This document shows positions 8,816-17,666 of a DNA stretch of 61,951 bases, one piece after another. Under the pieces are notes generated by a model. That model was not told the origin of the DNA. It did not search any database and was given only the letters and a program-made list of their open reading frames with translations. The stretch comes from CAYVQZ01 sp964453435. GTDB taxonomy: Bacteria; Abyssobacteria; SURF-5. Position numbers and translations under genes: made by a program. Within the stretch, counting starts at the first letter, position 1, and each line of letters starts with the position of its first letter. Location of the stretch: the NCBI GenBank assembly GCA_964453435.1, contig CAYVQZ010000029.1, positions 1-61,951 on the forward strand, written 5' to 3'.

Positions 8816-9706
8816 TTATACCTTCATTCTCGGGTCGAGATGGTCCCTGAGAGAGTCGCCGAGAATATTCATTGCGACTATGGTGAGAGCAATTGCTATG
8901 CCAGGGAAGAGCGGAATCCACGGGGCGGAATGCAGGAAGTCGCGACCGTGACTTATCATCGCGCCCCAGGAGGCCGTGGGGGGCTGCACGCCGAGCCCGA
9001 GGAAGCTGAGGGCCGCCTCGCCGAGCATGAAAGCGCCCATCCTCAGGCTCGCCGCCACAATCAGAACAGGCATGCTGTTCGGCAGCACGTGGCGAATGAT
9101 GAGCCGCGCATTCGAGCATCCGGCGGCCAGGGCGGCGGAGAAGTATTCGGTTTGTCGTATGGAGAAAACAGAGCTGCGGCTCAGCCTGGCGAAGGTGGGC
9201 CATCCGACCAACGAAAGCGCGACAAAAACCGATGTGACGCCCGGAGGTATGACGACGCTTATGGCGATGGCAAGCAAGAGGCTGGGGAACGCGAGGGTAA
9301 CATCGGTCAGGCCCGTCGCCAGGGAATCGATGGGTCGTCCGAAATATCCTCCAGCGATCCCGATGGCTGCGCCGAGCGCAAGCGAGAGAATCGTCGCGGT
9401 CACTCCGATGCCGAGGGATATTCTGGCGCCGGCGAGTGTTCGGGCAAGCACGTCGCGGCCGTGGTTGTCGGTGCCGAACGGATGGGACAATTGCGGCGAG
9501 AGCAGCGCCGCGTCGAGGTCGATCTCATTGGGAGAATGCGGCCAAACCAGGGGGCCGAAAATTGCCCCGAGAACAATCGCGGCGAGCGCGAGCGCTGCGA
9601 ATGCGCTGAGCTTGTTGCGTTTGAAGAACGTCAACGACGCGGGCAAGAGAGCTTTGCGGCGCGTTTGCGATGTTTCCATCATGCTGTTTTCGAGATTATC
9701 TTTCAT
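8816..9706 (-). CDS. Peptide/nickel-type ABC transporter permease (DppC-like)
   Basis: 296 aa, the usual length for DppC/OppC. A cytoplasmic N-terminus leads to TM1 (FAALALAAIVLGAIFGPL), the family phrase HPFGTDNHGRDVLARTL, then a permease core ending in the EAALSFLGLGVQPPTASWG coupling region. It forms the inner-membrane channel with the fused permease upstream, whose stop overlaps this start by 11 bp, so translation is probably coupled. No DppD/DppF ATPase gene is adjacent. Substrate is probably oligopeptide, or nickel or another small ligand; undetermined. Confidence 0.9.
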   Translation of the reverse strand: MKDNLENSMMETSQTRRKALLPASLTFFKRNKLSAFAALALAAIVLGAIFGPLVWPHSPNEIDLDAALLSPQLSHPFGTDNHGRDVLARTLAGARISLGIGVTATILSLALGAAIGIAGGYFGRPIDSLATGLTDVTLAFPSLLLAIAISVVIPPGVTSVFVALSLVGWPTFARLSRSSVFSIRQTEYFSAALAAGCSNARLIIRHVLPNSMPVLIVAASLRMGAFMLGEAALSFLGLGVQPPTASWGAMISHGRDFLHSAPWIPLFPGIAIALTIVAMNILGDSLRDHLDPRMKV

Positions 9707-12320
9707 AGCTTATCCGCGGGTCTATCGCGGCATACAAGATATCGACTACCAGGTTGACCGCTATGAACAGGATGCTTCCCAGGAGCACCGTGCCGAGTAT
9801 GACCGGGTAATCATGTTTAAGAATGGCTGTCATGGCGTACCGGCCGACGCCGTCCCATCCGAAAATTGTCTCGGTCAGCACCGAGCCGTTCAGATAGCTG
9901 CCCATGTCGATTCCTATGAGTGTGACAATGGGGATGAGCGCGTTGCGGAACGCGTGTTTCATCGCGGCGCCGACCGGAGACAATCCCTTTGCGCGCACCG
10001 TGGTGATGAAAGGCTGCGACATGGCCTCGAGCATGCTCGAGCGTGTTATGCGCGCAATGAAAGCCGCCGAGTTCGTGCCGAGCGCGACTGCGGGCAGTAT
10101 GATGTATGCGAGCGCTCCGTTGCCCATCCCCGAGGGCGGAAGCCACCCCAGCCGGTACGAGAAGACGAACACCAGCAGCAGCGCGAGCCAGAAGACCGGC
10201 GTCGAGATTCCGAGAACGGAGACGACTCCGAGCACTCTGTCGGTGATGGTATTGTGTTTGAGAGCAGAAACGGTTCCGAGCGTGACACCGAACAGAATCG
10301 AGACGAGGATGGCCGCTCCGGCGAGGCGCAGCGTGTTCGGAAATTTCTCGACGAGGCTTTCCGCCACGGGCCGGTTCGTGTAATACGACCGTCCCAGCTC
10401 ACCTTTTCCTATCATCAACAGGTACGCCAGAAACTGTCGGGGGAACGGTTCGTCCAGGGCAAGGTCGCGCCTGATTTGCTCGATTGTGGCCGGGTCGGCG
10501 CGTTCGCCCACGAGCGCGAGCGCCGGGTCGCCGGGCGCCATCTTTAGTATCGCGAAAACAACGAGCGCGACGCCGACGACGGTCGGGACGGCTGTCAGCG
10601 TTCTCCGCAGCGCGAACAGCAGAAGCGCCGGCTTCATGAGGAGGTACCCGGCGGCCAGAAGCGCGACAACGGCCACCGGCGCGAGCAGAAGCAAGCCCGC
10701 CAATCCCCTCGCCTGTGGTTCGGCTCGTTCGCCGCGTGTGAGTTCGATTTCGTTCCCTTTGTCGGCATTCACTATGGCGGCGGGCCGGAAGTTGCTCACC
10801 CACGGCTGCGTGAGAAAGAAATCGGTCCGATGCCACAAGAAAACCCACGGCGCGTCGCGCACAACCAGTTGTTCGGCTTCTTGATACAGATCAATGCGCT
10901 TCTTCGAATCGGGCTCGCGCTGCGCCTTCTCGATGAGCGCGTCAAAGGCCGGATTCCTATAGAAAGCGCGGTTTCCCGCCGCACCCCAGTTCGAGGAGTG
11001 GAATACCGGAAACAGGAAATTCTCGGCGTCGGGATAATCGGCGTACCACGAGAGAACGAACATGTCGGCTTCGCCCTTGCTCAAGGCCTGTTTGAACGCG
11101 GTCCACTCGATCTGCACTATGTCCACGTCGATCCCGGCTTTTTCGAGGTAGTATTGAATCGCTTCGGTGGTTTCGAGCACGCGGCGGTCGGCGCTCTGAT
11201 AGAGCTTCAGCGGACGCCTCAACTCGTTCTCGAACTCGTGTATCATGTCCCGCGCTCGAGAGGGGTCGTAGGAATATCCGGAAACATGCGGGTTATGTCC
11301 GGGCAGCTCGGGCGGGATGGGCCCGGTGGCGAGCCGGGCGCGGCCTTGCAGCGTCACATCCACTATTTTCTGCCGGTCAATCGCCATATTCACGGCCTGC
11401 CGGAAAGCGGGCCGGTCCATGGGAGGCTTCCGGCAATTGAAGCCCAGATAATATATGTTGAGCCCGACCCGCGATTCGATGTGTTTCTGCCAGAACGGGT
11501 CGGCGGTCAGTCGCGCGAATTCGGCCGTGGGAATTTCGAGGACATCGAGATTGCCCGCTTCGAATTCGGCCACCCGGGTGAAATCTTCGGGGAGGATGCG
11601 GTATGTGACCGCCTTCACTTTTGCCGGAACGCCGAAATACCCGTCGTTCCGGGCAAGTTTCAGAAATTCGTCGTGCTTCCACTCCTCCAAGGCGAACGGA
11701 CCGGTTCCGACGACGTGGTCGGAAAAATCCTTGCCCCAGCGCTCGATTTCCTCGGACGGCACAATGTAGGCGTTCGGCATCGCCAGGAATCCGAGAAACA
11801 CGGAGAGCGGACGCTCGAGCGTGATTTGAATCGTCCGCTCGTCGATGACGGTAAATCCCTCGACCTTGTTTGAGCGTCTCTCGATAAAATCCCTCGCGCC
11901 CAGCACGGGTTCGAAAAGCCACTTGCGGCGGGAACCCGCTTGCGGAGAGAGAACTCGCTCGAAGGAGAACTTGACATCGGAGGCGGTCAATCGCCGTCCG
12001 TTGTGGAACACGACATCGGGTCTCAGGTGAAATGTGTACACCCGGCCATCCCCCGACACGCGCCATTCCGATGCGATATCCGGCGCGATGTTCATTGTCT
12101 CGTCGAACCTCACAAGGCCGTTGAAAAGCTTTGCGGCCACGGAGGCGCCCGCGACATCGACTATCATTGCGGGATCGAGGCTCGTCGGGTCTTGAGGCAG
12201 GCCCAGGCGGAGTTCGGAATAGTCTCGTTCGGCGCGACCGCAAGAGAACACGAGAAAGGAGAAGAGTAAAATCAAGAACGAAAACGGTCTGTGCATGTGT
12301 TTCACGGCTCGGTGAAGCAT
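9696..12320 (-). CDS. Fused solute-binding lipoprotein and DppB-like permease
   Basis: 874 aa. A signal with lipobox VFSC (C27 from the first ATG; an internal ATG at 12296 would also work, neither has a clear ribosome site) precedes an SBP_bac_5 domain of about 500 residues, with LGLPQDPTSLDPAM and SGDGRVYTFHLRPDVVFHNG. After a hydrophobic segment near 540-565 it continues without stop into a complete DppB permease (RRTLTAVPTVVGVALVVFAI, PGDPALALVGERA, YLNGSVLTETIFGWDGVG). Binding protein and permease are normally separate genes; here the ligand receptor would be tethered to its own channel. The permease DppC-like gene follows with an 11-bp overlap. Confidence 0.88.
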   Translation of the reverse strand: MLHRAVKHMHRPFSFLILLFSFLVFSCGRAERDYSELRLGLPQDPTSLDPAMIVDVAGASVAAKLFNGLVRFDETMNIAPDIASEWRVSGDGRVYTFHLRPDVVFHNGRRLTASDVKFSFERVLSPQAGSRRKWLFEPVLGARDFIERRSNKVEGFTVIDERTIQITLERPLSVFLGFLAMPNAYIVPSEEIERWGKDFSDHVVGTGPFALEEWKHDEFLKLARNDGYFGVPAKVKAVTYRILPEDFTRVAEFEAGNLDVLEIPTAEFARLTADPFWQKHIESRVGLNIYYLGFNCRKPPMDRPAFRQAVNMAIDRQKIVDVTLQGRARLATGPIPPELPGHNPHVSGYSYDPSRARDMIHEFENELRRPLKLYQSADRRVLETTEAIQYYLEKAGIDVDIVQIEWTAFKQALSKGEADMFVLSWYADYPDAENFLFPVFHSSNWGAAGNRAFYRNPAFDALIEKAQREPDSKKRIDLYQEAEQLVVRDAPWVFLWHRTDFFLTQPWVSNFRPAAIVNADKGNEIELTRGERAEPQARGLAGLLLLAPVAVVALLAAGYLLMKPALLLFALRRTLTAVPTVVGVALVVFAILKMAPGDPALALVGERADPATIEQIRRDLALDEPFPRQFLAYLLMIGKGELGRSYYTNRPVAESLVEKFPNTLRLAGAAILVSILFGVTLGTVSALKHNTITDRVLGVVSVLGISTPVFWLALLLVFVFSYRLGWLPPSGMGNGALAYIILPAVALGTNSAAFIARITRSSMLEAMSQPFITTVRAKGLSPVGAAMKHAFRNALIPIVTLIGIDMGSYLNGSVLTETIFGWDGVGRYAMTAILKHDYPVILGTVLLGSILFIAVNLVVDILYAAIDPRISYER

Positions 12321-12330
12321 GTTGTTCGAT

Positions 12331-12815
12331 TCGGGGACTGTAAGTGTGTCCGATAATTCGATTTTGCTAATTCCGGGGACACGGAATCACGCGGAGCGTG
12401 ACCTGCGGCCCGGAAATCCATATTCCCGGAATCAGGGTTCCGCCTTTTGGTTATTTGGGGACACCATGCCGCATGGTGTCCCCAAATAATCGTGAATGTG
12501 CCCGACGGTTCGGAAATCCGTGCTTCGGGGACAATCCCGATTCATGGTGAAGCTTGTTCGCTTCGGGGGCAGTCCGCCAATCTATCCCGCGAATGCGCGC
12601 GACCTTGCTCCGCTCAGCGAAGGAAAGCGGGTCGCTTCGGGGACAGTCCCGATTCTACGGCACTTCGTGCCCGTAAATCTGGGACAGTCCCCTACGCTGA
12701 AGGACGGGCGATTCCGTAATTGGGTACAGCCCCCTGCGCTTCGTTTTCGCCGACATTCATAATTGTCGGACAGATTCAAAGTCCCCTGCGCTGGTTTTTT
12801 CGGCAACATGGGCAA
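12331..12815. repeat. REP-like repeat cluster 3, the largest
   Basis: Nearly 500 bp without a gene. It contains GGAATCACGCGGAGCGTGAC, a 39-bp palindrome, several GGGACAGTCCC units, GATTCCGTAATTGGGTACAG and ATAATTGTCGGACAGATTC. About 100 bp from ~12670 are roughly 88-90% identical by eye to cluster 4 (19.44 kb). Confidence 0.8.
12451..12489. repeat. Palindromic element, copy 2 of 3
   Basis: 19-nt arms (12451-12469 and 12471-12489) that are exact reverse complements around a single C. The core is GGGGACACCATGC. It shares its sequence with copies at 7845 and 28397. Confidence 0.85.
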
Positions 12816-12862
12816 TCGTGAGACGCACTCGCTGTCCGCGCGGTTTCTTCTTCACGGGTTGC

Positions 12863-13609
12863 TCAGGAACTCTCCTGCCTTTGGCGGAGGCGGCACGCAT
12901 CGACGAAAGCGGAAAAGATTCTGCGACGGCTCTCGTCGTCAGCTCGTTCCGGATGCCATTGCAGGCCGAGTATGAACGTCTCCCCCACCGCCTCGATTGC
13001 CTCTATTATGCCATCATCGCACATGGCCGAAACCCGAAGACCGGAGCCCGCATCGCGAACGGACTGATGGTGGTGCGAATTGACCTCGATTTCTGCGCGC
13101 CGGAGTATCGAGCGCAACCGCGTGTCGGCCTCTATCCGCACCGGATGCAGGATGCTCAGGTTGTCGGGCTTATGGTTTCTCGCGGCGGATACTTGATGGG
13201 GTATGTCGTAGTAGAGTGTGCCGCCAAACCAGATGTTGATGAATTGCATGCCGTAGCAGATTCCGAGCAGGGGCAGGTTTCGCGAGAGCGCGCGCTCGAG
13301 CAAAATGCGGTCATACGCGGTGCGGCATGCGGGCTCCAAGTTCAGCGGAACCTCCGGCGTCTCGCCGGGAACATTCGAGGGAAGGTCGTCTCCGCCGGGC
13401 ATCAGGAGTCCGTGAATCCGGTCAATGAAATCGGCATAGAGATTGGTGTCGTTCATCGACGGAATGAGAACGGGAAGTCCGCCCGCCTCGGCGATCGCGT
13501 TGGCGTATGAGGTTTCGATGCACTGGCGCGTGCGCGGCGGAGGGTTCTCGCTCTCGACCTTGAAGGCTGTGGCAACGCCGATGAGCGGTTTATCCGTATG
13601 GTGGGGCAT
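12863..13609 (-). CDS. Class-I glutamine amidotransferase, PuuD-like (peptidase C26)
   Basis: 248 aa from the ATG at 13609 (AAAGGAA eight nt upstream; the frame runs further upstream but that part is only an alternative reading of truA). It starts with the family phrase KPLIGVATAF. Nucleophile Cys lies in LGICYGMQ near residue 117; His/Glu in LGLQWHPERAD near 218-220. It should hydrolyse a gamma-glutamyl amide bond, as PuuD does in putrescine breakdown, although no other Puu genes are visible. It is 47 bp after truA on the same strand. Exact substrate unknown. Confidence 0.88.
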   Translation of the reverse strand: MPHHTDKPLIGVATAFKVESENPPPRTRQCIETSYANAIAEAGGLPVLIPSMNDTNLYADFIDRIHGLLMPGGDDLPSNVPGETPEVPLNLEPACRTAYDRILLERALSRNLPLLGICYGMQFINIWFGGTLYYDIPHQVSAARNHKPDNLSILHPVRIEADTRLRSILRRAEIEVNSHHHQSVRDAGSGLRVSAMCDDGIIEAIEAVGETFILGLQWHPERADDESRRRIFSAFVDACRLRQRQESS

Positions 13610-13656
13610 GCCCGGTTTCCTTTTTCGATTTCCCGAATTTTTTCCGACACCGGCGA

Positions 13657-14415
13657 TTAATACTGAATCGAGATGAGACACAACCCGTGCGCCGGAGCGG
13701 TCGGCCCTGCGCGGGTGCGATCTTTTGCCTTCAAGAGTTCGGGCACATCTTCCGCGCTCATTTTTCCGCGTCCAACCTCGACAATGGTTCCCACAATGTT
13801 GCGCGCCATCTTGTAGAGGAATCCGTTCGCGACAATATCGAGGCGCCGCAACCCGTCGGCATTGGAACACGTGTCCACAAAACCGCCTCGCCCGAAAGCA
13901 ACACGAAGAATGGTGCGAACATGAGTTTTTTCGCCGCCACCGGAGGCGACAAACGAGGAGAAATCGTGCGTGCCGACAAGACACTCGGCGGCCTTGGTCA
14001 TCGCGTCGAAGTCGAGATGTTCGCGTATGTGCCAGGCATACCGGTTCAGGAACGGACTGACGACCTCGCCGCAGGCGAACGCATAGCGGTATGTCTTCTC
14101 CTTTGCGAAACGCGGAACGAAATTCTCGCCGACTCGGTCTATGTCCGTCACGCGGATATCGGGCGGAAGAATACCGTTCAGCGAACGCATCAGCTTTTCG
14201 GGGACCACCGGTTTCGAGGTCGTGAAGGCGGCCACCTGGCCGAGCGCGTGAACGCCAGAGTCGGTGCGGCTCGCTCCCGCGACTCGAACGCGCTCCTGCA
14301 GGACTGTGCCCAGCGCTTTCTCGACGAGTTCCTGAATCGTGACAGCGTTTTGCTGCGCCTGCCAGCCGGCGTAGTTTGTGCCGTCGTACTGGAGAGTGAG
14401 CTTGATGCTCTTCAC
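13657..14415 (-). CDS. truA: tRNA pseudouridine(38-40) synthase TruA
   Basis: 252 aa, normal length. It begins KLTLQYDGTNYAGWQAQ, and the catalytic Asp is D52 in ASRTDSGVHALGQ. The conserved KTYRYAF and NGFLYKMARNIVGT segments are present. It isomerises uridines 38-40 in the tRNA anticodon arm. In many bacteria truA follows asd in a leu-asd-truA operon; here a two-gene ATPase cassette separates them. Confidence 0.97.
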   Translation of the reverse strand: MKSIKLTLQYDGTNYAGWQAQQNAVTIQELVEKALGTVLQERVRVAGASRTDSGVHALGQVAAFTTSKPVVPEKLMRSLNGILPPDIRVTDIDRVGENFVPRFAKEKTYRYAFACGEVVSPFLNRYAWHIREHLDFDAMTKAAECLVGTHDFSSFVASGGGEKTHVRTILRVAFGRGGFVDTCSNADGLRRLDIVANGFLYKMARNIVGTIVEVGRGKMSAEDVPELLKAKDRTRAGPTAPAHGLCLISIQY

Positions 14416-14543
14416 TCGCAGACCTCGTCAAGAGAGCCTACAAAGCCTACTTCTTGTTGAAAGTTTTTTCAAGAAAAGAAATACTGAAGTTCTTGACACA
14501 GATTTTGGCATGCCCAAGAATAAGTAAGCCCGAAGATTTTCCG

Positions 14544-15224
14544 TTAAAGGAGCCGACCGAGGGAGGCGTTTGCATTCTTAAAAGCATTTGTTGCCTTGCG
14601 GCAAAACTTCTTAAAGCCTTTTGGACACTGACCCTCTATATCTCTAATTCGTGCAGTTTCCTTCCACAAAATCGCGAATTCCCTCGCAAGGCTAAGATTC
14701 CCATCTCCATATGTGGTCTCCAAAACATTGGACTTGCGAGTAAGCTCATCCAAGGTTTTCTTCGGGTTGTCGTCTCCTTCCGCTTTATAGTTCTTGACAG
14801 CATATCTTAATCCATCGATGTCAGTGAAATTCAACTTAAGCCACGACAGTGTGCTATCGCGATCACCAAGCCACCAAGCCTCAATCTCTCTTATTGCCAC
14901 ACCCAGCACAAACCGATTCTTACCGCTTATGAGACGCTTTATTTCTTTTTGTACAACTTGAGTTTTATAATCTAGCAGTATGACATAAAAGCTGTGGTTG
15001 AATTCGGTCGATTTTTGCAAAAAACTAACCAGTCTTCTTACGGATTCCAAGACACCTCCTTGACCCTTTTTCCGAATTTGTAATTGCTCGGACACGTCTT
15101 CCGTTGGAATTGGCCATTCAAAACCCGCCTCGTCACAGGCTATTCGATGCAGTAATGAAGGGAGAAGTTCATGATCAATCTCTCCCTCCGCAATGATTCC
15201 AATTCGAATTCCCGCCAAGTTCAC
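14544..15224 (-). CDS. DUF4276/TOPRIM-like protein, partner of the upstream ATPase
   Basis: 226 aa from GTG at 15224, which overlaps the stop of the ATPase gene as GTGA. A TTG at 15218 is better placed after GGGAGG (5-nt spacing), so translation may begin there. N-terminal IGIIAEGEIDHELLPSLL resembles the TOPRIM Glu motif. YVILLDYKTQ and REIEAWWLGD match DUF4276 features. TOPRIM-like partners of ABC-type ATPases act as nucleases in two-gene defence systems such as OLD/Gabija or PARIS, where AriB is a different family (DUF4435). GC is clearly lower than in asd and truA on either side. Function inferred. Confidence 0.7.
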   Translation of the reverse strand: MNLAGIRIGIIAEGEIDHELLPSLLHRIACDEAGFEWPIPTEDVSEQLQIRKKGQGGVLESVRRLVSFLQKSTEFNHSFYVILLDYKTQVVQKEIKRLISGKNRFVLGVAIREIEAWWLGDRDSTLSWLKLNFTDIDGLRYAVKNYKAEGDDNPKKTLDELTRKSNVLETTYGDGNLSLAREFAILWKETARIRDIEGQCPKGFKKFCRKATNAFKNANASLGRLL

Positions 15225-16423
15225 CTCCCGCTAGCCGTGCCACCAATAACTCCCTCAAACCAAGCTTCTCCTAATGAGCGATCGTATGTTTCCTTCAGCA
15301 AATCTATATCGCTACGTGACGAGAGCCTGTGAATCCTAGCTCCTTGCTGTGGCTTCCCTCTTTCCATTACATAAACCTGATCCGGGTTCTTAAAGAATTC
15401 ATCTAACACATAAGGACTATGAGTTGTAAAAAAGACTTGACATTTATGAGGTGGCTTTCTGAGTGTTAACTCGCGTAGAATATGGACAGTTTCTGAAATA
15501 AGCTGCGGATGAACTCCATTTTCCGGTTCCTCAAAGGTCAAGACATGAGGAACTTTTTCGGTATAAAGAAAACTGCTTACCGCAAGTAATCGAAGAACCC
15601 CATCGCTCATCTGCTTGCTATTGAATTTTATATCGCGCCCATTCTTTTCATGAAGCAAAATTTCTTGCCATCCCCAGCCGCGTCCTCCTCTGATCGTTAT
15701 ATCGCTGACGGTCGGAAACAATTTCTTAACTCTGTCGACCAACTTGTTAAATTTGTCGGGATTATTTTTCCGCAGATTTGCCAAAACCGACGCCAGATGC
15801 TCTCCAGATGTTCCGAGTTCGGTGTGTTTGCCACGATCTCTAACCCGAAGTACTTTTGGATCCCATATAAGGAAAGAACGGAAACTGGAGACCCAGTCAC
15901 GAAAATGGAACATCTCTGGAAATGATCTCCGTTGCCTCGGGTCCATATCCGCCATATAGCTCCTAGGCATGCCAAATAGGCTGATGTTGCTCGTTTGTCT
16001 TTCGCTGCCGAAAACAACTAGTTTGCGACCTTTTCGCTCAATTAACGTTTGACCATTTCCACCGTGTTTTGAATAAACCAGCTTTTCTTCTCCCACCCCC
16101 AAATATCGCCAGCGTCTGGCGGAGACAGTATATTCATAAAGTCCTCCGCAACGTCCGTATGAATCAGGGGGAAGCTCTGCACGAAGTTGCCATCGAATCT
16201 TCTTATTGGTCTGTCTCAAGTTCGGAATATCATCGTATTCAAAACCTCTTTCTGTAAGGTAATCCTCAATGGACGGGAAAAAGAAAGCACGCAAGAAATC
16301 TATGGCCTGAAGGAGAGATGACTTGCCACAACCATTCGGGCCAATGATTACATTAAGCCTTCCAAACTCAGCCTCAATATTCTGAAGGTTCTTAAAATTT
16401 TCTACTTGCAACCACTTTATCAT
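15221..16423 (-). CDS. SMC/OLD-like ABC ATPase (AAA_15/AAA_21 type)
   Basis: 400 aa. Walker A GPNGCGKSS at residues 28-36, family phrase WLQVENFKNLQNIEAEF before it, signature-like QMSDGVLRLLA, Walker B VLTFEEPENGVHP near 294, and H-loop FFTTHSP. The lack of transmembrane segments and the FKNL N-terminus place it with RecF/OLD-like ATPases, not transporters. It overlaps the downstream DUF4276-like gene by 4 bp. Such ATPases sense phage or DNA damage and control a partner effector; that role is inference here. Low GC and insertion between asd and truA suggest horizontal gain. Confidence 0.85.
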   Translation of the reverse strand: MIKWLQVENFKNLQNIEAEFGRLNVIIGPNGCGKSSLLQAIDFLRAFFFPSIEDYLTERGFEYDDIPNLRQTNKKIRWQLRAELPPDSYGRCGGLYEYTVSARRWRYLGVGEEKLVYSKHGGNGQTLIERKGRKLVVFGSERQTSNISLFGMPRSYMADMDPRQRRSFPEMFHFRDWVSSFRSFLIWDPKVLRVRDRGKHTELGTSGEHLASVLANLRKNNPDKFNKLVDRVKKLFPTVSDITIRGGRGWGWQEILLHEKNGRDIKFNSKQMSDGVLRLLAVSSFLYTEKVPHVLTFEEPENGVHPQLISETVHILRELTLRKPPHKCQVFFTTHSPYVLDEFFKNPDQVYVMERGKPQQGARIHRLSSRSDIDLLKETYDRSLGEAWFEGVIGGTASGR

Positions 16424-16602
16424 TTAGCGAGACCTCCACTAGCCTCCGTTTTGTCTATGGTAAAGGGGCGTTTGCTCAAAAAAATTTACGAAAAACGATT
16501 CGCGAGGATTCTTTCCTTGGTCGCATCGAGAATTCTGTCAACGCTTTGACAAGAAATCAATCACTGCGAAATGGATTTCTCAATATCGGCCAACTTTCTG
16601 GG

Positions 16603-17607
16603 CTATGCGATCAGGTGTTCCGCTATCTGCACGGCGTTCAGGGCCGCTCCCTTGCGAAGGTTGTCGGAGACAACCCAGAGGTTCAGCCCGTGCGGGATGG
16701 TGTCGTCGCGGCGGATTCTGCCCACGAACGTGTCGTCGAGCCCTTCACACTCGGTCGCAAGCGGGTAGAGCGCCTTGGACGGGTCATCGACCACTTTCAC
16801 GCCGGGCGCGTTCGAGAGCATTTCGCGCGCCTGCTCGGGCGAGATATCCGATTCGAACTCGATGTTGACCGATTCGGAGTGACCCCGATACACGGGCACT
16901 CTCACGGTGGTCGCGGTCACGCGAATCGAGTCGTCCTCCATGATTTTCCTGGTCTCATTGACCATTTTCATTTCTTCCTTCGTGTAATCGTTCTCGAGGA
17001 AGACGTCGATGTGCGGGAGCGCGTTGAACGCAATCTGATGAGGATACACCTTCGGAGGATAGTCCTTGCCCTCCATGAGCGCCCGGGTTTGCTCGCGCAA
17101 CTCGATGATCGCTTTCATTCCGGTTCCGGAAACCGACTGATAGGTTGACACGACGACGCGCTTGATTGTTGCGACGTCGTGGAGCGGTTTCAAAACGACC
17201 ACCATCTGAATGGTGGAGCAGTTGGGATTCGCAATGACGCCTTTGTGCCGCCGTATCGCGTGCGCGTTCACTTCGGGAACGACGAGCGGGACCTCGGGGT
17301 CCATGCGGAACGCGCTCGTATTGTCGACCACGACGCATCCCCGCTTGACCGCTTCGGGAACATACTGCTTGCTGACGCTTGCGCCGGGAGAGGACAGCAC
17401 GATATCGATGCCGTCAAGCTCCTCCGGCTTGAGTTCGCGCACCTTGATTTTTTCGCCCCGGAACTGCAGTTCATTTCCGACCGACCGGTTCGACGCGAGC
17501 AGCTTAACGCTTTTCACGGGAAAGTTCCGCTGCTCGACGATTTTCCGCATCTCTTCGCCAACCGCGCCGGTCGCGCCTGCAATTGCCACATTGTATTCTT
17601 TGGCCAT
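16603..17607 (-). CDS. asd: Aspartate-semialdehyde dehydrogenase
   Basis: 334 aa. N-terminal nucleotide-binding GATGAVGEEM, catalytic C130 in NPNCSTIQM, and substrate-binding QSVSGTGMKAI. It reduces aspartyl phosphate to aspartate semialdehyde, on the route to lysine, diaminopimelate, threonine and methionine. It lies 59 bp after leuB on the same strand and is probably in the leuD-leuB-asd operon. Cytoplasmic. Confidence 0.97.
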   Translation of the reverse strand: MAKEYNVAIAGATGAVGEEMRKIVEQRNFPVKSVKLLASNRSVGNELQFRGEKIKVRELKPEELDGIDIVLSSPGASVSKQYVPEAVKRGCVVVDNTSAFRMDPEVPLVVPEVNAHAIRRHKGVIANPNCSTIQMVVVLKPLHDVATIKRVVVSTYQSVSGTGMKAIIELREQTRALMEGKDYPPKVYPHQIAFNALPHIDVFLENDYTKEEMKMVNETRKIMEDDSIRVTATTVRVPVYRGHSESVNIEFESDISPEQAREMLSNAPGVKVVDDPSKALYPLATECEGLDDTFVGRIRRDDTIPHGLNLWVVSDNLRKGAALNAVQIAEHLIA

Positions 17608-17666
17608 GTTCAGTAATCACCCTCTCCTATTTTACTCTTTTCTCGTGCTTTTCTCTATGCTCCACG

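Noticed and set aside
8976..10547. Long plus-strand frame (523 codons) over the ABC permease genes
   Set aside because: It is antisense to two clear transporter genes, low in complexity and Arg/Glu-rich, as expected from codon bias in GC-rich DNA.
13610..14431. N-terminal extension of the glutamine amidotransferase gene
   Set aside because: The extension is an alternative reading of truA; a good start with ribosome site exists at 13609.
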